A DNA stretch of 64,000 nucleotides. Origin: Ciona savignyi. Taxonomy: Eukaryota > Chordata > Ascidiacea > Phlebobranchia > Cionidae. Every line of letters starts with the position of its first letter. The first letter of the stretch is position 1. The position numbers and the translations under genes were made by a program. Shown piece by piece: positions 24,501 through 34,300 of the stretch. A model generated the notes under the pieces. The model saw only the letters and a program-made list of their open reading frames with translations, ran no database searches and was not told where the DNA came from. The stretch covers positions 781,334 through 845,333 of the forward strand of contig CH002036.1 in the NCBI GenBank assembly GCA_000149265.1. The letters run 5' to 3'.

Positions 24501-25392
24501 GCATCGAGAAAGGCATAGGCTATACCACTGGATTAATTGGTAGCTACACAACTAAAACAACACATAGGTATTGTCCCCAAAACGAGGTTTAAATGACAAT
24601 TGCTTTTCTTACTAACCCCTGATCCCTGACTACTATCCACCATTCACCATTTAACATCCACCAACCGCTGACCACTAACCACTGATACTAATAGGTAAGG
24701 CGGTGGTTAAGGATGTGGGAATTGTCAACCAAGTGGAACCGATCCCGCCAACAGTCGCGAACCGAGTCAACGACAAAAAGGCAGAGGTCCAAAAACGTCG
24801 CAAAACTATAGATAAACCAAGTCTCCACTTTCAGTCTAAGATAGATGAACCGGAAAAACCGATAGAAGAGGAAGAAAATGTCACCTTGAAAGAAGAGCAA
24901 TTGATAAAGGACGAGAAGGAGAATCCTGTGGAGGCAATCTCTGTGGAGGACGTGGAGGACGTGCAATCCGACATCACGGAGGAAAATGCTATTTCGGCTA
25001 CAACGCAAAACCCAGAAGATGATACCGAGATTGTACTTGAGGAAAACCTTGCAGCGTATGGTAATCTAATGAATGTTATTGGGCTCGAGGCGCCATTGCA
25101 GGTCATAGTCGCCAAGAATTGCACGATCCTAACCGAGACGAAAACCTACCCGACCAAAGTTGAGGATTCATTATCAGTACCAGAAGTCCCAAAACCCCTA
25201 AAAGTTAGCGAGATTGAAGAAGAAAATTTAACACCCTTTTCGACAATAAGTGTCCAGTCGGCAGGAAATGACACTGTCGGTGGAAATGAATCTGCGGAAA
25301 ATGATTTTGCCAATTCGACTGGCACTGCCTTGCCTGCTGCAAGCAAAGGATCGCCGAAGCAAAATGTCTCGGGAATTTGCAATATTTTTTGA
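12523..25392 (+). CDS. GUCY1B2: H-NOX soluble guanylate cyclase, beta-2-like (17 exons, complete)
   Basis: Encodes 854 aa. Exons: 12523-12639, 14444-14565, 15121-15231, 16014-16202, 16563-16703, 17060-17180, 17728-17794, 18632-18737, 19255-19390, 19688-19828, 20418-20519, 20968-21169, 21813-21922, 22882-23008, 23482-23512, 23920-23963, 24695-25392. All junctions are GT-AG and phase-consistent. The enzyme makes cGMP from GTP under control of a gas-binding haem domain. H-NOX spans about 1-185: MYG start, haem ligand His103 (LDCMHEFYK), and HYRSRR giving the Y132-x-S134-x-R136 propionate motif. The HNOBA/PAS-like region and coiled coil cover about 200-415. The cyclase domain (418 to about 600) has FSDVVNF (Asp428), [10 protein letters not shown] (guanine-selecting Glu468, Asp472) and [11 protein letters not shown] (guanine-selecting Cys538, Asn545). 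A lysine (549) stands where cyclases usually have transition-state Arg. An acidic Glu/Pro-rich tail of about 250 aa ends in CaaX box C-N-I-F. Two metal Asp, unlike beta-1, and the CaaX box favour beta-2 over beta-1 or alpha. Confidence 0.93.
13748..13936 (-). repeat. SINE family A copy, partial, reverse orientation
   Basis: Plus-strand reading shows ATTTATCCTTGTGAATAGG (inverted tail), CACACGAGCAATCGTTCGATTACCTCGG (inverted unit), a GCAGTGTGTTGTGTATGATT linker and a degraded head. It lies in cyclase intron 1, antisense to the gene. Confidence 0.5.
14020..14325 (+). repeat. SINE family A copy, headless and interrupted
   Basis: Body phrases GGACATTGCCTAAACCCAGTG, CACAACACAGTGCAATAGCTC, GTAACCCGATGGCG and AATCTGACGATAGCCCGTGTG are followed by the ACGGGGATAAACATGAA tail. 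A second GTGGATTAATTGGTTC segment inside suggests a nested or duplicated part. It lies in cyclase intron 1. Confidence 0.5.
14944..15088 (-). repeat. SINE family A head fragment, reverse orientation
   Basis: Shows TTTACTGGGTTTAGGCAATGTCCGC, CAACCCTTCGGCTTAATAAG and CACTAACCCACCAAGCTAATAG, the reverse complement of the family head and linker. An inverted tail and unit at 14803-14862 is probably the other end of the same copy, split by unrelated sequence. It lies in cyclase intron 2. Confidence 0.45.
15302..15465 (+). repeat. Degenerate tandem repeat (GTCGGATAGCGTACGTC type)
   Basis: Six to seven imperfect units of about 26 bp with the core CGTCRTYAGTCGGATAGCGTA lie in cyclase intron 3, roughly 70 bp after the exon 3 donor. 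Units alternate ACGTCGTCAGTCGG with near-palindromic CGTACG steps. No coding role is evident. Confidence 0.6.
17443..17665 (+). repeat. SINE family A copy, diverged
   Basis: Contains ACTCGATAGCTTAATGGTTTAAAAG (head remnant), GCAGACATTGCCTAAACCC, ATACACAACACACACTGCAATA and the unit TCAGACGATTGCCTGTGAGTTAACGCCC. It lies in cyclase intron 6, same strand as the gene, about 60 bp before exon 7. Confidence 0.5.
19925..20010 (+). repeat. SINE family B copy (tRNA-Ser/Leu-like head)
   Basis: The phrase GTCATGTGGCCGAATGGTTAACGCGACCGG matches the 5' half of a tRNA-Ser/Leu, where TGGCCGAATGG is a good polymerase III A box. The sequence then diverges, and no intact tRNA fold is present, so it is a retroposed copy and not a tRNA gene. 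It lies in cyclase intron 10. Confidence 0.5.
20590..20892 (+). repeat. Tandem array of about six SINE-A internal units
   Basis: Six units of the form TTCGCGAGGTAATCTGACGATTGCCCGTGTGATAACGCC, about 45-52 bp each, follow one another in cyclase intron 11. They are closely related to the 5335-5645 array but differ in detail. The block lies about 75 bp upstream of exon 12. Confidence 0.65.
22680..22870 (+). repeat. 54-bp tandem repeat abutting a cyclase splice acceptor
   Basis: Three to four units of about 54 bp (GAATGGTTAATACCAACGATTTATCACCTGTATATTATTAGTTAC) resemble the SINE family B head. Since 54 is divisible by 3, an 18-residue peptide repeat stays open, but it overlaps no gene model. The array ends about 12 bp before the acceptor of cyclase exon 14 at 22882. 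Confidence 0.6.
23041..23330 (-). repeat. SINE family A copy, near full length, reverse orientation
   Basis: Runs from the inverted tail (GGATAGGATGTTCATGTTTATCCCCGTG) through the inverted unit (AATCGTCAGATCACCTCGCG) to the inverted head (CCCTTCGGCTGAAAGGCGACGCACTAACCCA). It starts 33 bp after the donor of cyclase exon 14. It is among the best-preserved copies in the window. Confidence 0.65.
23626..23898 (+). repeat. SINE family A copy ending just before cyclase exon 16
   Basis: Head (ATTAGATAGGTGGGTAAGTGCGTC), linker (GGGCACTTAACTAAAATTGCCCAAACC), GTAACCTGTTGGTGGGC and tail GGAGGTAAACATGAATG. The copy ends about 21 bp before the acceptor at 23919, so the SINE tail forms part of the branch point/pyrimidine region of intron 15. 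Confidence 0.6.
24285..24400 (+). repeat. SINE family B copy
   Basis: Begins TGTACGGTCGTGTGGTTGAATGGTTAACGC, then ACCAAAACATATTTAC, TTGAAACGAGTGC and CATGGGTTTTAGTCTGGG, where related copies have GGTTTCGAAACT. It lies in the last cyclase intron, same strand. Confidence 0.5.
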
Positions 25393-26986
25393 CGACTGTT
25401 TCACCAATTTGAAAAACAATTTTGAAGTAGTTAGCATAATGTGGTAATTACCAGGTTATATAGAGCGTATACAAAGTAAATCACAGATTTCTTTGAATAA
25501 TCAAGTCCATCATCAAGCGTTTAATCCCGAAAAGGACTGATTTTTGTAAATACTTTGGAACGATGTTTATTTCTGATGGAAATGTTGTATATAACAATAA
25601 CGGTTTAAGGGTGTTGGGTGATATCGTTGAATAAACAATAACTGTGGTGTTCGTAGTAACAGCGTCATTTTTAATGTCAATTAGTCTCGCAGAAAGAGAA
25701 ATTATCAAAGAAATAATTTGTATCCGCAAAGTTTCACGTAAATTTTTAATGAAAAAAGTAAAGTGAGCATTCATATGACTCATACATCTTCAGCTAGTCA
25801 ATGATCGATTATTTACCAAAACATCTGTAATGTGCCACATCGAAATTTGTATGTTAAAACATACACGAGCATATGGCAGTGTGATAGGTCAATGGTTTTA
25901 AACAAAAATGGGCCAACGTACGCCCGACCATAGTGTATAGCAAAACGAATTATTTGGTAAATTGTTCTCAACCAATTAAAAAAAAGGCTGAATTGATTTT
26001 AAATGTGTGAGCACAATGGAACTCAAAGGTAAAACAATCAATCTACTTGATCACATCGGATGAGTGCATCGCGTTTTGAGCCTAACCTTTGGGATCAAAA
26101 CCATTTACTAAGTTTCAGGCAAGACAGCTCGGATGTTGACAGTACCCATAACAAATACTAATACAGATCCTTCAATTGGTTTGTGTGATATTTGTGTACA
26201 ATTTTTGAACAATTACCTTCGACGTGTTTATCAATAAGTATTAATTTAAAATTAGTAAATAATCGAAGTTTTAAACTGGTGATTAACTTAAATATATAAT
26301 AAATAAACAAAAACGCCTAGATTTTATTACGACTTTAACACAGGACTTGGTTCGTTCTACTCTTATTTACTATCCGAAATGTAGAACGTTGCGCAGACCG
26401 AAGTGGAAATTTTGCATGAAAAACGTATAAAGTTTCTTGACATTATGATTTGATATGGAGTGGGTATTTGCAGAAAATGAGATCGTTAAGCTAAATTTTT
26501 CGAAGTGAGGTTTTCACATATCTCATGTACTGTTGCATTTAATTTGTTTTACCCAGCGTCCAAATTAGTAGTGGACAAATATTTTAATTCATTTTTAACA
26601 TCATTTCAGGATGATTATCCTATTCCCCTTTCCTAAGTCTAAGTGGCACAATATGGAAATAAACAAAGATGCTTTTAGTACAACTATAATTGATTAAATC
26701 CGAAAAGCGAATACTTTATTCCCAAATCAAGATATTAAGTTTGGAAAGGTAACTTGGTACCCATTTATTATATACAAAGTGTATAAGACATATCAAAAGT
26801 GATAAGATAACCAGACAACCCTTTCGTTTCATTTAGAAAATGTATACATCAATTTCGGAAAGATAACTCGGATGCCCACTGGGTAGGTTTGATTGTGGAA
26901 AATGCAAATAAAGGTTATTAGATTATAATCAGCAAACCTCGCTTAAACAAATGGGTAAAACTAAAACATATAGGTTAAATTAAAAT
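25393..26986. other. Intergenic DNA 3' of the guanylate cyclase
   Basis: No gene recognised. AATAAA motifs occur from about 25630 and could serve the cyclase transcript. The rest is AT-rich unique-looking sequence with only short open frames. Confidence 0.45.
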
Positions 26987-27429
26987 CAGGGCCGGTTTTA
27001 GGCCGATTTGACCGATTAGATCAAATTGGGCCCCGCACCTTGAAGGGGCCCCGCGCTAGCGGGGGTCTTTCTGTATTACGAGGTTTAAAACACTACTGAA
27101 ACGTAAAATAAAAATTGAAATAATATTCTTTCTCATATTATCAATTTGTTATGCATCGTGACTAAGTCAAATTTATATTTCTGTGTCTGCCTGTTACGTC
27201 ATAATGAGTATGGTTGCTAAACAATATAGATATGTTTGGAAGTAAAATAATATATTGTAAATAAGCATCCACATTACCTTTAATTTGTTTTATAGCAAGT
27301 ATTAAATGTCTATTTTTGTAGTTTGTATGTATTTTATGATATATAAACACCAATAAATTTTGCTATGAAGAGTAGGGGCCCCGCCATCACATTTCTAATT
27401 GGGCCCCGCGGTTCCTAGCACCGGGCCTA
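26987..27429 (+). mobile_element. hAT-type MITE, 443 bp, copy 1
   Basis: Terminal inverted repeats: left CAGGGCCGGTTTTAGG, right CCTAGCACCGGGCCTA. Flanking 8-bp duplications are ATTAAAAT (26979-26986) and ATTAAAAC (27430-27437), 7 of 8 matching. GC-rich ends (GGGGCCCCGC blocks) surround an AT-rich core with no coding capacity. An inverted partner of exactly the same length lies at 40511-40953. CAG-start ends with 8-bp target duplications are typical of hAT elements. Confidence 0.8.
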
Positions 27430-28630
27430 ATTAAAACGATAAGAGCGCTCTGTAAAATTAACCCGAAGATGAGCACTAGACGATTTCTTGTGCTATAACG
27501 ACCCGTACGTTTTGCCGTTCGCGATAGTTAAAGTGAGTATCATATAATACAACTTGCAGCATTTATTTAGAGTTTAGACTGTGAAACCAATCGTGTCAAA
27601 AAAGAATTGTTTACTGAGTATACCTATAGATTATGTCTAAACAATAGCCTAAAACAAAGTAAGCCAAAGTAATTACATACTTTACGTCAGCTAAAAAAAC
27701 AAGTGGTTTATCATATAGCAAAAGGAACTATACCAATCTATTTTAGTACACTAACCACATTTAATCGTCCGTTACATACCGGTTCAGTAAGCTTAAATTC
27801 TTAGTCCTGTGGCGTCACAAGGCTTTTTGTGACGCAACATAAAAGTTTAAGGCGCAATGTGGGTTCAGGTTAAAGACAAATACAGGTACCGGTAATAAAA
27901 ATTTCAATACACTGTAAATATTTAAGTTGGGCAGTAAGAAAAGGGTTATCGGACTTACGTTATTTCAATACTTATTTGGGCTTACGTCATTTCAAAAATT
28001 ACATAGTTACTGGTAATACGCATTTAAATACACTTTAAATATTTGAGTTTGACAAAAAGGCCCTGGTAATCGGGCGGACGACATTCCAAGACTTATTTAA
28101 GTTCGGGAAAGACGAATTTGAACAGATAAGAAATAGAATAGCGAATTTGTTTAAACTATTTATGTGTACTATTGCTTAAATTTCAGTACATAAGTTTAAT
28201 ATGTCGAATTAAGGCAGCGTTATTTCAGTTTGTTGGGTATGAATGAGACGTTCCTTCAATTTTGGTGGAACAAAAAAAAAAACGAGAATGTCCGTTTAGT
28301 GCCTTGTGCAAGTATACAACCGACAAGCTAGTGACCACTTACGAACTATTTTTTTAATTTGTACCTTTTTTCTTTCACTTGAATGATAAAACATATGAAT
28401 GCTTTGATATATAAAAAATTTCGTGTTTCATTTTACGTCGTTTCTTGTAAATACGGTATTGGTAACATAACACGGTATTATCATAGTGCAATATCTACGG
28501 GAAATGGTAAAAACCAGACAATCTGGCGACAGATTGTGAAAAAGGGGTAATCTTACTATAACCCTTGCTATGACTCTTTTGGTTAAATAAAAAATACCCT
28601 AACCTTCCTTAAATAAATTAGTTTACCTTA

Positions 28631-28840
28631 TCATTGGCCGATTAGTTTTTGTTGTTTTTTTAGTGTCATATCACTGAAACTGTCAGGATTAAATATGACG
28701 TCATTGTCACGGTTGGATACCACTTTCAAAAATGGGGACACAATGAAATCGACGACCTCTATTGTGGAAGTGCGGCGACTTGATCCTGGTATGATTTGAT
28801 ACTTATTTGGTGACGGCTGGGCTAAGGTTATTTCACGCAT
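28631..28840 (-). CDS. Hypothetical small ORF, 69 aa
   Basis: An ATG-started frame encodes a hydrophilic 69-residue peptide (start MREITLAQPSPNKYQ, end LKKQQKLIGQ) with no signal peptide, cysteines or known motif. Its composition is less AT-skewed than neighbouring spurious frames. A donor-like GTAAAC follows the stop by four bases, so it could also be part of a longer spliced transcript. No homologue is recognised, and it may be chance. Confidence 0.25.
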   Translation of the reverse strand: MREITLAQPSPNKYQIIPGSSRRTSTIEVVDFIVSPFLKVVSNRDNDVIFNPDSFSDMTLKKQQKLIGQ

Positions 28841-30594
28841 TTGTACGCTCGTGGTACGCTAAGTGTTTAATCTTAAACGAATGGAAAGAGGGCGGAAATG
28901 TGTTATTCCCACGAGTGTCTTTCGACACACACCTAATACGGATACAGCCCGAAAGTTTAAGTTCCCTTTTCCAAATAGGGTATTCGGTTTAAGACCACCA
29001 AATCATACACAAATTAAGGATGAAAAACTGCTGACCAGAAGTGGGGAAATTAGTTATAATGTTACGAGCATGAGGGCTCGTTTGTTGTGTACCTTTTATA
29101 CACTTTTAGCACACCTTTTTAAACACAGTTTTATACCTAGGTCACTTTTATTTCAAATTTAGTTTATACCCTTTGTACTTTTCATATTTTTCATCTTTGC
29201 GCTTCTGTTTTAACACGCACGTTTAATTTATCGATCTCTCGGGGCATTTAAGCAATTAACGTCTGCGTTAGTGCAGTGCTGATTCTGTCTTTGGTGTTAT
29301 CCGGCTATTTGTGTACAGCGAATTTAGTTCTCTCTTGGCTTTGTAACGATTAAGACGGTATTATAACGGATATTTTTATGTCAGTTTTATGTGTGTAAAT
29401 AATCGTGACTATGTTAAAGCAAAAACGTATCAAGCCCTAGTAAATGGTCCGACGGTATACCGTTAGGACAGAGTTCCGAAGAACCATAGGTAATCGGTAA
29501 CAATAACACTGCCCAAAACACGAATCTCAAACCCAGAACTAACCCTAAATCCTTATTCTTTATTGTATTATGTAGTTTTCAACTATATAGTTTTAAACTC
29601 AGCAACACATGGTTAACGCGACCGATTAATATACTTAAAAAACGGTTGTTGTAAAAATCCAATTACGGGCTGAAACCTTAACCCGGTAAAAAAAATTAAA
29701 ATAAGCGCAGGCGGGATGGGGTTTGGACTAATATAAATTTTATCAAGTAATCAGCGCACGCACCAAAAACACGTACCAAGATAAAAACATGTAACACATA
29801 TTCCTGTAATTTAGTAATGTCCATTTAACCCGCCATTTCTAGACGAATTAGTAAAAAACTACGTTTTAATACCCGTGATGGACTTGTTTAATTAAAACTA
29901 CATTTTAATACGATTTATAAACAATCAATAAACCAAAAAAGGTACTGCAGAATTGGTTTATATATATATCGATTGCGTTAACCACTTGGCCGTCTCGATT
30001 CCTTTACATATACCCGCTGAGCAGAGTCCAGGCTGGGACAGTGATGATAACTTTTAGAGACAGCTATGATAACATTGTAAAAGTCATTCGAATCTGTGTC
30101 CATGCTATAGTGAACTCGAGTTCAATTGAAAACAAGCATTTCCATAGCCGGAAACTTGCATTCATAAAAACATCGGAAATACGCCATTTCCGTGGCTTTC
30201 ATTCATTATTGGCTTATTTCGATTTCTTATTGCGTTTGTGAAGCATCTACCGTCATTCGTCATTTGCTGAGTGCTTTTATACGTTAAAGAACTTATTTCG
30301 TTGTTGGCCTGCTTATTTATTAAATGTAGACCTCATTATTTTTATATGTATAGACAGAACAGTTTAATCTAGTTATGTCATTTTAAAGTGCGGTTATGTT
30401 TAACTGTGCTTAATTGCTTAATTTAAAAAAACCAAAGCATATTAATTTCGTTTAAACGATAATGTGCTTAGTGAGAATATGACGTAAACGAAAATGAAAA
30501 CAAAGTCAGTCATCGTCGAGATCTTAAAAATGTGACCGTAAAATAAAACTGCGATCTTTTTTTTATTACTGAGCCAAATTTGAACCCAAGATGC

Positions 30595-30668
30595 GACTAG
30601 CACCGCTTTTGTATAGGAGTAGATATATTTATAAGTCGCGTTAACCATTCGGCCACACGACCGTACCA
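30595..30668 (-). repeat. SINE family B head, reverse orientation
   Basis: Plus-strand CGCGTTAACCATTCGGCCACACGACCGTAC is the inverse of the tRNA-Ser/Leu-like head. Only the 5' portion is recognisable. Confidence 0.45.
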
Positions 30669-31360
30669 ACAGCTAGGTGCGTCATCTTTCAAACGGAAAA
30701 TTAGATCATAATATCCGCCATTTTTATACGGTTCTGTGGCCGCAAAAAGTTAACGCGGCCGATACACATACCGACTCTGTAAAAATAGGTCCTATAGTCA
30801 CTAGCCTATCTTGGTACAAAACTTGGCTCGGTAAATATACCCACAATGTTTCTCCGAATCTTTTGAAATAATCCGGGTAGTTCAAGGACAGCGCTGGAAT
30901 TGATTGGTTGTTGGTCGTATTTTCCGTTGCATTGGTATAGCTTTACCCCACACGTTTATTCGATGTTCAAGTGTGTATATTTCGATTTAAACAACATATT
31001 TTTTTAATTAGGTTCGGCGACAATAGCCGGGTAAATCCATACTGAATATTTGATTGGATTATTAACATGTTTTAACGATTGTCGCTTTACCGCATTTTCA
31101 CGTTTCCTTTTTTATGGAGTATCCCGTTGCGTTGCGTATTTTTATCTTGAAAACAAGATTAAACTGAACTAAATGCGGACGTCGTAAGATCAAAAATGGT
31201 GCTACCAATTACAGTAAATAGAAGAAATAAGATGTTTGAAAACACAATTGACCAGATTTTTACATTTATTTTAGCTTTACTATCCAGTTAAACATTTGTG
31301 AGGTATTTTAACTGTATTCCTATATTTTCAGTAAACGCTGCTAACATTCAAACCCCGAAA

Positions 31361-34300
31361 ATGAAAAAGAGAGAAATGTGTTGTAAACTGGTCACCACGG
31401 TTTTTGGCGAACTCCTAGGACGCTGCCTGCTCCTTGGGTTATGCGCTCTGACCATCTGGAGATTGACCTTAAGTGACCCCTCTTTCCCGCATTGGGGCTT
31501 CGCCATTCTATCAATTGGGATTTTGCTCTCATTAGGTGAGAATGTTATGTTTTTAAGGTTTGGCGGCCGCGTCCGCTATATCCATCATTTCTATCTCTTT
31601 TGTTTAATGACCTGTTTTAACGGCATCCTTTTTTAATTACGTATGTCAACGACTCTTAGTTTTGCTGTCCTTTTTTCAAAATTTTTGCTCAACTTAGATT
31701 GTATTAGTTAAACATGTTAAAGAGTTAAAAATCTTTACAATCAGTTGGTTGGCCATACACAATATATGTACAGAGTGGCTGTTATTCGGGCGGTTAGCTT
31801 TATTCTCGAGATCGTAAACTGTTTGCCTGCAGCAATCCACAAAAATCCAAGGTTATACACGAATAGTAGGTGGCTGTTTTCGTACACGCAACCTTCCGCT
31901 CAAATTTTAAATTTAAAATTCACGCTAACATTAAAATTTCAATAAACAACAACAATATATACAACGCAGTCGCACAGAACCATACCACCCGTGAGCATGT
32001 TATTTTCAGTTTTCAAACGTTGCAATTAAAGGCAGCATTAGAATGTTAATATTTAGATCGTATCCTTTGATCTACTGATCGCAAAATAGGTAGTAGGCCG
32101 TGTTAGGAGCTCGGTATAAAGTGTAACTGACATTTGAAATCGGCCTATGGTTATAACAATTACTCTAAAGGTACAAGTGCAATATGGTGAACAGTCATTG
32201 AATACGATGCATAAATCGACATTTCGATTTATTTTTACAACGAACTTTTTTTTAACAATTTCAGTCGATTGTCTGCAGTCTGCATGGTACAAATCCAAAA
32301 TCTACGGTTACTGGCACTTTTACAAGTACATTCATTGGTCCGGCAGAACCTGGTAATTGTTTGATATTAAAATTGATTTAATAAATGTAATTACTTCTCG
32401 GCCTAATTGGAATTTTGTTCACGCTTGAAGACTTGTATTGTTGTACCAGAATTAAACAAAATGATCCGGAGACCTTAAAAGGCGAATAGTAATTTAACAA
32501 GTTGTAAAATTGTAATTTTAAATATGTGATTTGTTATAATAGTATACTTGTTATCTCTGGAAGCAAGAAAACCTAGCAATCTTAATAATGCAGATAAACG
32601 TCATCTTATGTATCGCTTAACGTCGGGCTAATGCAGTGTGTTGTACATGTTACAGACACTACTACAGTTTATAATTGAAGACGTTGTTATGATAAAAAAA
32701 CAATAAAGTGAAAAGACGATAATGTTTATCTTCAACCTATGTTTTATGTTGAATACTTTACCAGTAACGTTTAAATAAACCAACTTATACAAGGTTCGAT
32801 CCAAATACCTTGTTCTGCTTGGCTACCATAGTGCCCACCCTGGCATGCACGGAGTTAGCTGCATTCAACATGCACCAGTCCGAATTGCAAATGCGGTAAG
32901 TCTGAATAGCAGCTTTTAGAATGGGATTGGATAATTATGTTCATCCAAGAGAATGGAAAAACGTAAGGGGGGTCCACACGTGCAATCGTCAGATTACTTT
33001 GCGAATATGAAAGGGAGTGTTATCACACGGGCAATCCCCATTACCTCGCGAATACGCAGGGCGGCGTTATCACACGTACAGTCATCAGATTACCTTACGA
33101 ATACGTAATGGAGCGTTATCACACGGGCAATCGTCCGATTACCTCGCAAGTACGTATGGGAGCGTTATCACCCGGTCCATCGGTAGAATACCTCACGCCA
33201 CCATCGGGTTGCTTATGTGTGTTGTATCTGATTCAGACGTTCCTGCAATTTGGTAGAACCCCTTATTCCGCTAGGTTCAGGCAATGACCGCAAAGTGCTA
33301 AGGACACAACGCGTAGCTAGCCACCAGTTTCGAAACTACAACCCTTCGGCAGAACGGCAACGCATTATCTCTGCAAGCTAATCGATCGGTTTTAAATGTC
33401 ATAGTTCCCTTGTATGGAATAAAAACACTGCATTTAAGTTCGTTTATTTCCCGGTTGCTCTTTAACGGCGAAGCAATGACCCGAAACTTGAGTACCGGCT
33501 AATTTTTATTGTGTTGTTTAATCGCTATGTTTTTTGCTCGGTTGATACTGCTGCGTTGGGTTTGACTTAAAAATCCAAATTTATTCCAATAAAGGATTAT
33601 GACGAATTATTGGGCTTATGACGGAATGTTGGGATTATGACGAAATATTTAGATTATGACGAAATATTGGCATTATGACGAAATATTTAGATTATGACGA
33701 AACATGGGCATTATGACGAAAAATTTAGATTATAATGAGTACTATCATAGAATAATGAGTACACATTGATATTTATGAATGGCAGTGTAAACAACATGTT
33801 NNNNNNNNNNNNNNNNNNNNNNNNNNNNNNNNNNNNNNNNNNNNNNNNNNNNNNNNNNNNNNNNNNNNNNNNNNNNNNNNNNNNNNNNNNNNNNNNNNNN
33901 NNNNNNNNNNNNNNNNNNNNNNNNNNNNNNNNNNNNNNNNNNNNNNNNNNNNNNNNNNNNNNNNNNNNNNNNNNNNNNNNNNNNNNNNNNNNNNNNNNNN
34001 NNNNNNNNNNNNNNNNNNNNNNNNNNNNNNNNNNNNNNNNNNNNNNNNNNNNNNNNNNNNNNNNNNNNNNNNNNNNNNNNNNNNNNNNNNNNNNNNNNNN
34101 NNNNNNNNNNNNNNNNNNNNNNNNNNNNNNNNNNNNNNNNNNNNNNNNNNNNNNNNNNNNNNNNNNNNNNNNNNNNNNNNNNNNNNNNNNNNNNNNNNNN
34201 NNNNAGTTTAAGTTAACCCGGTTGCTGGAACAAAACAACAAATACCATTTCATAAATCTTAAAATAACACCCAGTGCAGCAGAAGGTCATGTTTTATGGC

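Larger units (their letters stand above)
27438..31360. other. Intergenic region with scattered repeats
   Basis: No confident gene. It contains a decayed SINE-A fragment (about 28200-28345, reverse), SINE-B fragments (about 29600-29690 plus; 30595-30665 minus, with CGTTAACCATTCGGCCACACGACCG) and one short minus-strand frame described separately (28631-28840). An acceptor-like TATATTTTCAG at 31321-31331 precedes the TMEM26-like start codon. Confidence 0.45.

Noticed and set aside
24688..25437. Minus-strand frames opposite the last cyclase exon (106, 97, 78 and 69 codons)
   Set aside because: Antisense shadows of the acidic, phase-confirmed exon 17 of the guanylate cyclase.
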